Part shown: positions 1 through 8,109 of the stretch, one piece after another
Layout: every line of letters begins with the position of its first letter
Numbering within the stretch: the stretch's first letter is position 1
Source of the DNA: Rhodopirellula sp.
GTDB lineage: Bacteria > Planctomycetota > Planctomycetia > Pirellulales > Pirellulaceae
Assembly (NCBI GenBank): GCA_002712845.1
Contig: PAUV01000030.1
Location: 1-12,716 of the forward strand
Direction: 5' to 3'
DNA length: 12,716 nucleotides
Notes under the pieces: generated by a model
What the model was told of the DNA's origin: nothing
Database searches by the model: none
The model's input: the letters and a program-made list of their open reading frames with translations, nothing else
Program-made: the position numbers and the translations under genes

Positions 1-260
1 CGGCTCGCAAAAGTGAGCGACAAGGTTCGTCAATGCAACGTAAAACGCTTGGTGGCTTAATTCACGTGGCTTAATTCACGTGGCTTAATTCACGTGGCTT
101 AATTCACGTGGCTTTCGCTCGACCTAACCGCTGGATTGCCGATCTGGAAGAATCGCCCGGTGCAGATCTATCCGTTGAGAGGCCAGTGCCAGAGCGGTTA
201 AAACGGTGGGAACAGAGCCACAACGCTGAGGCCAAGCATTGCCTTACACCGATGTATTAA
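1..260 (+). pseudogene. 3' end of an unidentified gene, frame broken by a tandem repeat
   Basis: A coding-like frame enters from the left edge and reads RLAKVSDKVRQCNVKRLVA before TAA at 58-60. That stop lies inside the first copy of a 14-bp tandem repeat. After the repeat, a second open stretch (111-260) reads AFARPNRWIADLEESPGADL and ends in ...AKHCLTPMY at TAA 258-260. Removing exactly 56 bases (four repeat units, 58-113) joins the two stretches into one uninterrupted frame, so the repeat appears to have been inserted into a real gene. A GTG at 108 could restart a 50-residue remnant. The restored stop lies 13 bases before the radical SAM start, so this was probably the preceding cistron of the same operon. 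I do not recognise the protein. The tail is charged, Arg/Glu-rich and without membrane segments. The frame logic is directly visible; the former function is unknown. Confidence 0.6.
52..114. repeat. 14-bp tandem repeat, about 4.5 copies
   Basis: The unit GTGGCTTAATTCAC is present as four perfect copies (52-65, 66-79, 80-93, 94-107) plus a partial GTGGCTT (108-114). Each junction creates the palindrome CACGTG. The unit length is not a multiple of three and carries TAA, which stops the incoming reading frame at its first copy. Perfect identity of the copies suggests recent slippage or expansion. There are no spacers, so it is not a CRISPR array. Confidence 0.95.
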
Positions 261-273
261 AAGATTGCTTTCC

Positions 274-1527
274 ATGGACGTCCAAGACAAGTTAGCTATT
301 TTGGCCGACGCTGCGAAGTACGACGCTTCCTGCGCGAGTAGCGGCTCGAAAACAACACGGGCTGGCAGTAATATCGGTAGTACGGAGGGGATGGGCATTT
401 GCCACAGTTACACCCCCGATGGACGATGCATCTCGCTGCTAAAAATTCTACTGACAAATTTTTGCATTTATGACTGTCAGTATTGTGTGAACCGAATCTC
501 AAGCGACACACCGCGAGCGAGATTCACTGTCCCAGAAGTAGTAACGCTAACGCTTGATTTCTACAAACGGAATTACATTGAAGGTTTATTTTTGAGTTCC
601 GGGATCATCCAGAACCCGGACTACACCATGGAACAACTAACCGAAGTAGCAAAAGTGCTGCGTAAGGAGCACAAGTACGGAGGTTACATTCACCTGAAAA
701 CCATCCCCAACGCTAACGAGGATCTAATTGAGGAAGCTGGTCGCTGGGCTGACCGCTTGAGCGTCAACATTGAGTTACCAACGGAAAACGATTTGGTGCA
801 GTTGGCTCCTGAGAAAAAGAAACCAGTCATTGTGAATGCAATGCAGGGAATTTCAGAAAAGATCAGCGAGACGCGCGCCGATCGCAAGCGTGGATTCAAA
901 AGCCCACGCTTTGCCCCTGCTGGCCAAAGCACGCAGATGATTGTTGGGGCAACGCCTACGCCTGACAGCAAGATTTTACAAACTGCATCCGAGCTCTACG
1001 GGGAGCAGAAACTTCGGCGCGTATATTATTCTGCCTACAGTCCAATCCCACACGCCGATGCACGTCTGCCCGGACAATCGCCGCCGCTTGTGCGTGAGCA
1101 TCGCCTTTACCAAGCAGATTGGCTACTCAGATTCTATGGATTCAAAGCAGCCGAACTTGTCACTGAAGCTGACCAGAATTTATCTCTCGAGGTCGATCCG
1201 AAACTTGCATGGGCCCTCGCAAATCGCCACTGCTTCCCAGTTGATGTCAACACAGCGTGTCGTGAGCAGTTACTTCGAATACCAGGCATTGGAGCCAGAA
1301 GTGTAAAACGCTTGTTGAGCATACGTCGGTTTCAACACATTCGCACTTGTGATCTGAAAAAGCTGAAAGTCGCATGGAACCGGGCAAAATATTTTGTCCT
1401 CACCAGTGATCACAATCCAGCACTAAAAAACCTCGACATGTTGGACCTCCAGCGGAAACTGCGACCAGCTACTCAACAGTTGATGTTGTTTGATGCGATG
1501 CAGTCAGCCACTTCAGGTGAGGTATAA
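274..1527 (+). CDS. Putative DNA modification/repair radical SAM protein (UdgX-linked)
   Basis: 417-residue member of the radical SAM family that is regularly paired with UdgX-type uracil-DNA binding proteins (TIGR03916-like). The N-terminus DVQDKLAILADAAKYDASCA is typical of the family. The radical SAM cluster motif CxxxCxxC is at C64, C68 and C71 (NFCIYDCQYCVNR). A helix-hairpin-helix (LLRIPGIGARSVKRLL, about 334-349) should bind DNA nonspecifically. Near the C-terminus QLMLFD (402-407) resembles a sliding-clamp-binding peptide. The substrate is unknown; a role in altering or repairing DNA bases is inferred from the partner gene and the HhH. I chose ATG 274 because it matches the usual family start; an in-frame TTG at 265 would add three residues. 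No strong ribosome-binding site is visible. Length is normal for the family, and the partner UdgX gene starts 6 bases after the stop. Confidence 0.93.
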   Translation: MDVQDKLAILADAAKYDASCASSGSKTTRAGSNIGSTEGMGICHSYTPDGRCISLLKILLTNFCIYDCQYCVNRISSDTPRARFTVPEVVTLTLDFYKRNYIEGLFLSSGIIQNPDYTMEQLTEVAKVLRKEHKYGGYIHLKTIPNANEDLIEEAGRWADRLSVNIELPTENDLVQLAPEKKKPVIVNAMQGISEKISETRADRKRGFKSPRFAPAGQSTQMIVGATPTPDSKILQTASELYGEQKLRRVYYSAYSPIPHADARLPGQSPPLVREHRLYQADWLLRFYGFKAAELVTEADQNLSLEVDPKLAWALANRHCFPVDVNTACREQLLRIPGIGARSVKRLLSIRRFQHIRTCDLKKLKVAWNRAKYFVLTSDHNPALKNLDMLDLQRKLRPATQQLMLFDAMQSATSGEV

Positions 1528-1533
1528 ACCGTC

Positions 1534-2964
1534 ATGCGGTTCATACACGTGGCTTGTTTTGACGACTGGCGATCAGAAGCTCGAACGCTTTTGTCTGATG
1601 AGGTCGCACCCAATGGGGTTCACTGGTCCCCCGAAGACAACCAACTCGGGCTGTTTGATCAGGTCGATGCGGGAACGACCACGGAAGAGGCATCCGATGG
1701 GAGCCTCGATAGTGGCCGAAAATCACCTCGGGTCAGCGTCCCATCTCCTTTCCTTGAGTTAGCTCGCCAAGTCGCCTGTCATCGAGATCCTGCACGATGG
1801 CAACTGCTTTATCAAACCCTGTGGAGAATCGTGCATGGTGAACGGAGATTGCTTGAAATCTCGACGGACGATCATGTTCACCGTTTGCAACTCATGAAAA
1901 AAGCGGTGACACGCGATGTGCACAAAATGAAGGCTTTCGTGCGTTTCCGAAAAATAGAAACGGACGAACCTGCCGAAACGTACATCGCTTGGCATCGACC
2001 AGACCACCTGATCATGCGGCTGGCGGCCCCATTCTTCTCACGTCGATTCAAAGGGATGTCGTGGACTATTCTGACACCTCATGAATCGGCTCATTGGGAT
2101 CAACAGCAACTCACCTATGGACCCGGCCTGCCCGCAAGCGAGGCACCTCAGGCAGACGCGTTGGAGGATCTGTGGAAAACGTATTATGCGTCAATCTTTA
2201 ATCCGGCTCGGATCAAAGTAGACATGATGAAACGTGAGATGCCAGTCCGACATTGGCCTACGCTACCCGAAGCAACTCTGATCGAAGACCTGATTCGCGA
2301 GGCACCAACTCGTGTGAATCAGATGATTGAAAACCACGAAGGATTTTCTGAGACTGGTGCTCATTATTTACCGATTGAACAGGATCTCAAATCACTCCGT
2401 CAGTCTGTTAACAACTGTCAAGCGTGCCACCTATGTAATGATGCGACCCAGGCTGTCTTTGGCGTAGGCCCGGAAAACGCCCGTCTGGTTTTGGTGGGGG
2501 AACAACCGGGGGATCGCGAAGACATTGAAGGCAAGCCATTTGTGGGTCCCGCTGGGGAACTTCTCAATGCATCGCTTCGTGATGCAGGCATCGAACGACG
2601 CGATATCTATCTCACGAATGTTGTCAAGCATTTCAAGTTCGAGCGACGTGGAAAACGAAGACTCCACAAAAAACCTGACTCACGCGAAATCTATGCCTGC
2701 CGACCCTGGCTCGAATCTGAACTCATGGCACTGCAACCGAAAACAGTGATCTGCATGGGTGCCACGGCAGCGCAGGCGTTACTGGGTAGGGACTTTCGCC
2801 TTAGCCAGCAGAGAGGTGGCATACAAGTGACGGAATGGAGCGAACGAACCATTGCCACTTGGCACCCCGCTGCCATTCTCCGCATGCCAGACGAAAATCG
2901 AAAACGCGAAATGATCGAGCAATTTGTTCAGGATCTCGGACAGGGTAATGAGATTCCTGAATGA
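1534..2964 (+). CDS. udgX: DUF4130 - UdgX fusion, uracil-DNA cross-linking protein
   Basis: 476 residues with two parts. Residues 1 to about 265 match the DUF4130/TIGR03915 'probable DNA metabolism' domain (KAVTRDVHKMKAFVRFR 123-139, AWHRPDH 152-158, FNPARIK 222-228, EMPVRHWPTLPEA 235-247). Residues about 285-470 are a family-4-like uracil-DNA glycosylase fold of the UdgX type: CQAC (C295, C298) and C389 are probable Fe-S ligands, GEQPGD is at 322-327, and WHPAAILR at 443-450. The loop KRRLH (374-378) carries His378, equivalent to the His by which Mycobacterium UdgX bonds covalently to the deoxyribose after uracil removal; the usual spelling is KRRIH. QLGLFD (37-42) lies in an acidic, low-complexity linker (43-70). 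A ribosome-binding site AGGTGAGG (1515-1522) precedes ATG 1534. The last four bases overlap the next gene (ATGA). The role is uracil recognition or repair; the biological purpose of covalent capture remains unsettled. Confidence 0.93.
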   Translation: MRFIHVACFDDWRSEARTLLSDEVAPNGVHWSPEDNQLGLFDQVDAGTTTEEASDGSLDSGRKSPRVSVPSPFLELARQVACHRDPARWQLLYQTLWRIVHGERRLLEISTDDHVHRLQLMKKAVTRDVHKMKAFVRFRKIETDEPAETYIAWHRPDHLIMRLAAPFFSRRFKGMSWTILTPHESAHWDQQQLTYGPGLPASEAPQADALEDLWKTYYASIFNPARIKVDMMKREMPVRHWPTLPEATLIEDLIREAPTRVNQMIENHEGFSETGAHYLPIEQDLKSLRQSVNNCQACHLCNDATQAVFGVGPENARLVLVGEQPGDREDIEGKPFVGPAGELLNASLRDAGIERRDIYLTNVVKHFKFERRGKRRLHKKPDSREIYACRPWLESELMALQPKTVICMGATAAQALLGRDFRLSQQRGGIQVTEWSERTIATWHPAAILRMPDENRKREMIEQFVQDLGQGNEIPE

Positions 2965-3998
2965 GGACACTGTTGCAGCAAACGAGCCGTGGTTTCTATT
3001 GCCCTCAAGGGGATTTCTACGTCGATCCCCATCGCCCCGTGGATCGTGCGGTCGTGACCCACGCACACACTGACCATGCTCGCTGGGGTAGCCGACTTTA
3101 CCTGGCAGCGAGATCGAGTGAGCATCTGCTACGCATGCGAATGAGTCCTGATGCTGAATTTCAATTTGCTGATTACGGTGAAACGATCAGCATCGGAGGC
3201 GTCAACGTAAGTTTCCACCCGGCTGGTCACATTCTTGGCTCTGCACAGGTCAGGCTTGAATACCGTGGACGGATCGAAGTCGTTACCGGGGATTACAAGC
3301 TGGGCAGTGATGCAACCTGCGAAAGTTGGCAGCCGCTACGTTGCCATCTGCTGGTGACAGAGTCGACCTTTGGATTGCCTGTGTACCGATGGCCCGAACA
3401 GAACTCTGTATTCGAATCGATCAATCATTGGTGGTGTGAAAATCGTTCACAGGAGCAGTGCAGCGTCCTTTATGGGTACGCCGTGGGTAAAAGCCAAAGA
3501 ATCCTTGCTGGACTAGATCCATCGATAGGCCCCATCTTCTGCCATGGTGCCGTAGAAAAAGGAAATGAAGTCTATCGTCAAACAGGAGTCTCCCTACCAC
3601 CCACAATTCACACCTCCAACGCTGAAAAGTCGCAGCGTTGGGCTGGAGCCATGATTATCGCTGTCCCGAGTGCACACGGAACGCCATGGTTAAAGCGTTT
3701 TGGCAAAATCAGCACAGCAATGGCCAGCGGTTGGATGGCAATTCGAGGCTCACGGCGTCGGAGATCCTTCGACCGGGGTTTCGTGCTCAGCGACCATGTT
3801 GATTGGCCCTCTTTACTTGAGTCAGTGGATGCTTGTGATCCTGAAACCGTTTGGGTCACCCATGGGTACTCAGCAGTCGTCGCCCGTTACCTGCGAGAGG
3901 GCGGTCGCGACGCAATTTCGCTTGAACGGTGGCAACGATCAGGGAACGACGAGGAAGATAGCGAGACTGATAAGACCGGCGAGGAAAAATCAGAATGA
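2961..3998 (+). CDS. Ligase-associated DNA exonuclease (metallo-beta-lactamase/beta-CASP)
   Basis: 345-residue nuclease of the metallo-beta-lactamase superfamily that accompanies ATP-dependent DNA ligases in bacterial repair clusters. The metal-binding motif HxHxDH is visible as THAHTDHA (H34, H36, D38, H39), followed by PAGHILGSA (87-95, H90), the GDYK aspartate D111, ESTFG (134-138), and the C-terminal SDHVDW (277-282) and THG (300-302). The arrangement resembles SNM1/CPSF73-type beta-CASP nucleases. An Arg-rich patch RGSRRRRSFDRGF (262-274) is typical of this subfamily and may contact DNA. The tail (about 328-345) is acidic and probably disordered. It starts by ATGA overlap with udgX and ends by ATGA overlap with the ligase, which supports translational coupling. 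The expected role is trimming DNA ends before sealing; the family call is firm, but the exact polarity and substrate cannot be read from sequence. Confidence 0.93.
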   Translation: MRTLLQQTSRGFYCPQGDFYVDPHRPVDRAVVTHAHTDHARWGSRLYLAARSSEHLLRMRMSPDAEFQFADYGETISIGGVNVSFHPAGHILGSAQVRLEYRGRIEVVTGDYKLGSDATCESWQPLRCHLLVTESTFGLPVYRWPEQNSVFESINHWWCENRSQEQCSVLYGYAVGKSQRILAGLDPSIGPIFCHGAVEKGNEVYRQTGVSLPPTIHTSNAEKSQRWAGAMIIAVPSAHGTPWLKRFGKISTAMASGWMAIRGSRRRRSFDRGFVLSDHVDWPSLLESVDACDPETVWVTHGYSAVVARYLREGGRDAISLERWQRSGNDEEDSETDKTGEEKSE

Positions 3999-5611
3999 AG
4001 CTTTTTTCCGAACTTTACAAGCGACTGGATTCAACCACTCGCACCACCGTCAAAGTCCAAGCAATGACTCAGTACTTTGGTTGTGCTGAGCCCGCCGATG
4101 CTGCTTGGGCGATCTATTTTCTGTCCGGAGAAAAACTCCGCCGCCTCATCCCAACCAAACTGTTACGCCAATGGGCCGCAGAGGAAGCTAACATCCCTGC
4201 TTGGCTATTTGAGGAATCATACAGTTCGGTCGGTGACCTCGCTGAAACTATCTCGCTGGTGGTACCTGAACAGAAAACCGAAACGACAGGGTCCTTGAGC
4301 GAATGGGTCGAAGAACGATTACAGCCCATTCGTAATATGAATGAAGAGCAGCAACGCAAGGTCGTGACCGATATCTGGCATCAAAACCCTGCAGACGTAC
4401 GATTTGTCATTCTCAAATTGATCACCGGTGCTTTTCGCGTAGGAGTCAGCAAGCGTCTTGTGACTCGCGCGCTGGCTGAACATACAGGAATCTGCGCCGA
4501 AGTGATTGCCCATCGCCTGATGGGAAGCTGGAGCCCAACGCCTGAATCGTTCCTGCGATTATCAAACCCAGACGTCGACGATGCTATCGTCAGCCAACCT
4601 TATCCGTTCTGTTTGGCGCATGCGATCGATCGTGACAGTACTCCTGACTCCTTGGGAAAGATCAATGACTTTGCCGCGGAATGGAAATGGGACGGGATCC
4701 GCGGCCAATTGATCCAACGCAATTCGCAAATCTTCGTGTGGTCACGTGGCGAAGAACTGATGGAGAATCGTTGGCCCGAAATTGAGGCGGCGGCAGCCCT
4801 TCTGCCAACCGGAACAGTACTCGATGGTGAGATTTTGGCTACCAAAGCTGATGGTACGATTCTTCCTTTCTCACAATTACAACGAAGAATCAATCGTAAG
4901 AAAGTCGGGCGGAAACTGTTACTTGAGGTGCCAGTTGTCTTTCACGCATTTGACTTACTTGAGCAGGACGGAAATGACCTTCGTTCACTGCCATGGAGAC
5001 AACGCCGGGACCACCTGGAAATTCTAATGTCACGAGTGCAACATCCGCAGCTCAAAATCACTGAACTGATTCCCGCCCAATCTTGGGCAGACTGGACAGA
5101 GATAAGAACACACAGCCGTGAACGTCACTCCGAAGGCCTGATGCTGAAACGCGTCGACGCTCCCTATGATGTGGGGCGGGTACGCGGCACCTGGTGGAAG
5201 TGGAAAGTCGAACCATACACCATTGATGCTGTGCTCATTTATGCACAAAAGGGTCATGGCAAACGATCAAGTCTATTTAGCGACTACACATTTGCAGTGT
5301 GGAAAGATGATGAACTGGTACCATTTGCGAAAGCCTACAGCGGTCTGACCAACGCCGAACTTCGGGAAGTTGACCGCTTCGTGCGAAAAAACACAAAGGA
5401 AGCGTTCGGACCAGTTCGAAGCGTACAGCCAGAACTGGTCATGGAACTTGCCTTTGAAGGCTTGCAAGCCAGCACGCGGCACAAAAGTGGAATAGCAACA
5501 CGCTTTCCTCGCATCAGCCGGTGGAGGCATGACAAAGCAGCGAAAGATGCGAATACGCTTGAGGATGTACTTGACCTGCTACCTGGCTCATCAACGGGTG
5601 GTGACCTTTGA
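3995..5611 (+). CDS. ATP-dependent DNA ligase (cisplatin damage response type)
   Basis: 538-residue ATP-dependent DNA ligase of the bacterial 'cisplatin damage response' type found with the exonuclease, Lhr-core helicase and PdeM. An N-terminal helical DNA-binding domain (about 1-200) precedes the nucleotidyltransferase core. Motif I is EWKWDGIR, with the AMP-accepting lysine at K231. LDGEI (276-280), SEGLMLKR (379-386) and WWKWKVEP (400-407) are the later core motifs, and an OB-fold with RFPRISRWRHDK (503-514) closes the protein. All catalytic motifs look intact, so it should seal nicks with ATP in the cytoplasm. There is no Ku or LigD polymerase domain here, so this is not the classic non-homologous end-joining set. 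The start overlaps the exonuclease stop by ATGA, and the stop overlaps the helicase ATG by one base. Confidence 0.95.
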   Translation: MKLFSELYKRLDSTTRTTVKVQAMTQYFGCAEPADAAWAIYFLSGEKLRRLIPTKLLRQWAAEEANIPAWLFEESYSSVGDLAETISLVVPEQKTETTGSLSEWVEERLQPIRNMNEEQQRKVVTDIWHQNPADVRFVILKLITGAFRVGVSKRLVTRALAEHTGICAEVIAHRLMGSWSPTPESFLRLSNPDVDDAIVSQPYPFCLAHAIDRDSTPDSLGKINDFAAEWKWDGIRGQLIQRNSQIFVWSRGEELMENRWPEIEAAAALLPTGTVLDGEILATKADGTILPFSQLQRRINRKKVGRKLLLEVPVVFHAFDLLEQDGNDLRSLPWRQRRDHLEILMSRVQHPQLKITELIPAQSWADWTEIRTHSRERHSEGLMLKRVDAPYDVGRVRGTWWKWKVEPYTIDAVLIYAQKGHGKRSSLFSDYTFAVWKDDELVPFAKAYSGLTNAELREVDRFVRKNTKEAFGPVRSVQPELVMELAFEGLQASTRHKSGIATRFPRISRWRHDKAAKDANTLEDVLDLLPGSSTGGDL

Positions 5612-8109
5612 TGGATACCGTTCAACAATCCACACCTGAAACACCCTCTCAATCTGTCGATCGTTTTTTTCAATCGATAGGCTGGAAACCATTTCGATTT
5701 CAGCGATCGACGTGGCGTGCTTACCGCGATGGATCAAGTGGACTGGTTCACTCCGCAACGGGAACGGGAAAAACACTCGCCGTCTGGATGGGGCCAATCT
5801 TGAAGTGGTTAGGAGAAAATCGAAATCGAGACAAGTGGCAACCCAAACGGCCACCAGGATTGCGAGTTCTGTGGATTACCCCACTCCGAGCACTCGCCGG
5901 AGACACTGAGGCATCGTTGAGACAACCAATCGATCACCTAGGTTTGCCTTGGCGACTTGAATCAAGAACGGGTGATAGTAAAGCCAGTGCAAAAGCACGT
6001 CAGTTGAAACGGCTGCCCACAGCCTTGATCACCACTCCCGAGAGCTTATCTCTCATGCTAACGCATGAGAAACTCCTCGAACAATTCAGCCAACTGGAAG
6101 GCGTCATCGTTGATGAGTGGCACGAATTACTCGGTACCAAACGAGGAATTCAAACCGAGCTCGCACTATCGCGACTGAGAAAATTGAACCCTGCACTTCG
6201 AACGTGGGGTCTATCAGCAACCTTGGGTAATTTGGAACAAGCCAAACAGGCATTGGTCGGTTCTGAACCAAACCAACCGGTCAGAGTCATCGAAGGTTAC
6301 AGTAAAAAACGTTTGGAACTTGAGTCGATTATCCCCGCACGAATCGAGTCATTTCCGTGGTCCGGCCACATCGGCACACGAATGGTCCCACAAGTCGCCG
6401 AGAAAATCGAATCAGTCAACAGCACTCTGGTATTTGCCAACACCCGATCACAGACTGAAATCTGGTACCAACAACTACTGAAACAACGACCCGACTGGGC
6501 TGGTCGAATTGCTTTGCATCACGGTTCTCTGGATACAAGTGTACGACAATGGGTAGAAAAAGGCCTTCGAGACGGTACTCTGCGAGCCGTAGTGTGTACC
6601 AGCAGCCTTGATTTGGGAGTCGATTACACCGCAGTAGATCTGGTAATTCAAATCGGAAGCCCGAAGGGTGCTGCTCGCCTGCTCCAACGTGCTGGTCGGA
6701 GTGGCCACCAACCCGAAGCAACTAGTCGATTAGCATTCGTTCCAACGAATGCAATTGAATTGATGGAATTGGCGGCAGCACAGGATGCCATTCGCGCGGG
6801 TCATCTTGAAGCACGACCTCTTCTTCAAAAACCACTCGATGTACTTGCTCAGCATTTAGTGACCATTGCCATCGGGGGTGGATTCCACTCACCCGAACTA
6901 CTGCAAGAGGTCCGAAAGACGCAAGCGTATGAATCGCTAACTGACATCGAGTGGCAGTGGGTTCTGGACTTTGTGGTTCGCGGTGGTGCGTCTCTTGACG
7001 CCTATCCGGAATTCAAACGGGTAGAACGCAAAGACGACTTCTATCAGATCACGCAAAGACGGGTGCAAACCACTCATCGGATGAATATTGGCACAATTGT
7101 TTCCGATGCTGCGATGCATGTGAAATACATGAAGGGCAAAACACTTGGTACCGCCGAAGAGTCATTTTTATCCAAGCTTAAACCCGGAGAAAAATTCCTC
7201 TTTGCCGGCAGACTTGTCGAGATGGTCTGTGTCCGCGACAACGTTGCCTACGTGAAACGATCGAAAGGAACACCCGATACTGTCCCCCGATGGATGGGCG
7301 GACGCATGCCATTGTCGAGTGAACTGAGCAAAGCACTTCGCCAAAAACTGCATGAAGCATCCCACAAGAAACTGGCGGGACGTGAAATGAAGGCACTAAA
7401 AAGTTTGCTTGAAATTCAACAGCGTTGGAGCATCATTCCCCGAGCAGATCAGTTGCTGATTGAGCAGATCAAAACTCGCACTGGGTATCAAATTTTTCTA
7501 TTTCCGTTCGAAGGACGATTAGTTCACGAAGGATTGGCGGCACTCCTTGCCTATCGTATCTCGCGGAACTGTAAAGCTACATTTTCGATGGCATGCAACG
7601 ACTATGGCATCGTACTGCAATCTCCATCGAAAACGGACATTGATCCAAACACTGCCATGGAATGGTTTTCAACCGAGAATCTGATGGCTGATATTCTTGA
7701 GAGCATGAACTGTACCGAGATGGCTAAACGGCAATTTCGACAGGTCGCCAGAATCGCTGGACTGATTCAACAGGGACTACCAGGGTCACGCAAAAACGCC
7801 AGACAACTTCAAGCAAGTAGCAATTTGTTCTTTGATGTTTTCTGCGAATACGATCCTGGAAATCTACTGCTGGAGCAAAGCCGCCGTGAAGTACTCGACC
7901 AGCAACTGGAAGCATCCCGAATGCACTCTGCCATGGAACGTATCAATGAAAGCCAGATCATGCTCAAAGAGCCACCACGAGTGACGCCGCTGGCTTTTCC
8001 CCTGCTTGTCGATAAATTACGGGAAAGGGTCAGCAGTGAGACGCTTGCAGATCGTATTGCCCGCATGCAGGAGCAACTCGAATCAGCCGCAGCAGATAAT
8101 GAAAAGTGA
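5611..8109 (+). CDS. Ligase-associated DEXH-box helicase (Lhr-core type)
   Basis: 832-residue superfamily 2 helicase of the Lhr-core class linked to DNA ligase clusters (TIGR04121-like). Visible motifs: Walker A ATGTGKT (49-55), TPLRAL (90-95), TTPESL (141-146), DEWH box (168-171), SAT (202-204), VFANTRSQTE (about 274-283), the motif V region SSLDLGVDY (331-339), and motif VI QRAGRSGHQ (359-367). The remaining C-terminal half is the winged-helix/beta-barrel Lhr core. Related enzymes are 3'-5' ssDNA-dependent ATPases/helicases. Length is normal for the group, and the long C-terminal extension of full-size Lhr is absent. I chose ATG 5611, which shares one base with the ligase TGA (TGATG); TTG 5608 is an in-frame alternative giving one extra residue. 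The downstream pdeM start overlaps its stop by GTGA. Confidence 0.94.
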   Translation: MDTVQQSTPETPSQSVDRFFQSIGWKPFRFQRSTWRAYRDGSSGLVHSATGTGKTLAVWMGPILKWLGENRNRDKWQPKRPPGLRVLWITPLRALAGDTEASLRQPIDHLGLPWRLESRTGDSKASAKARQLKRLPTALITTPESLSLMLTHEKLLEQFSQLEGVIVDEWHELLGTKRGIQTELALSRLRKLNPALRTWGLSATLGNLEQAKQALVGSEPNQPVRVIEGYSKKRLELESIIPARIESFPWSGHIGTRMVPQVAEKIESVNSTLVFANTRSQTEIWYQQLLKQRPDWAGRIALHHGSLDTSVRQWVEKGLRDGTLRAVVCTSSLDLGVDYTAVDLVIQIGSPKGAARLLQRAGRSGHQPEATSRLAFVPTNAIELMELAAAQDAIRAGHLEARPLLQKPLDVLAQHLVTIAIGGGFHSPELLQEVRKTQAYESLTDIEWQWVLDFVVRGGASLDAYPEFKRVERKDDFYQITQRRVQTTHRMNIGTIVSDAAMHVKYMKGKTLGTAEESFLSKLKPGEKFLFAGRLVEMVCVRDNVAYVKRSKGTPDTVPRWMGGRMPLSSELSKALRQKLHEASHKKLAGREMKALKSLLEIQQRWSIIPRADQLLIEQIKTRTGYQIFLFPFEGRLVHEGLAALLAYRISRNCKATFSMACNDYGIVLQSPSKTDIDPNTAMEWFSTENLMADILESMNCTEMAKRQFRQVARIAGLIQQGLPGSRKNARQLQASSNLFFDVFCEYDPGNLLLEQSRREVLDQQLEASRMHSAMERINESQIMLKEPPRVTPLAFPLLVDKLRERVSSETLADRIARMQEQLESAAADNEK

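Noticed and set aside
52..114. CRISPR array
   Set aside because: Units are directly abutting without spacers and only 14 bases long.
265..273. TTG start adding three residues to the radical SAM protein
   Set aside because: The ATG at 274 gives the usual family N-terminus; TTG has no better ribosome-binding site.
941..1306. 121-codon + strand frame inside the radical SAM gene
   Set aside because: Out-of-frame shadow of a gene with clear family motifs.
3995..5611. LigD/Ku-type non-homologous end-joining system
   Set aside because: The ligase lacks fused polymerase and phosphoesterase domains and no Ku gene is present; the neighbours define the Lhr-core/PdeM repair cassette instead.
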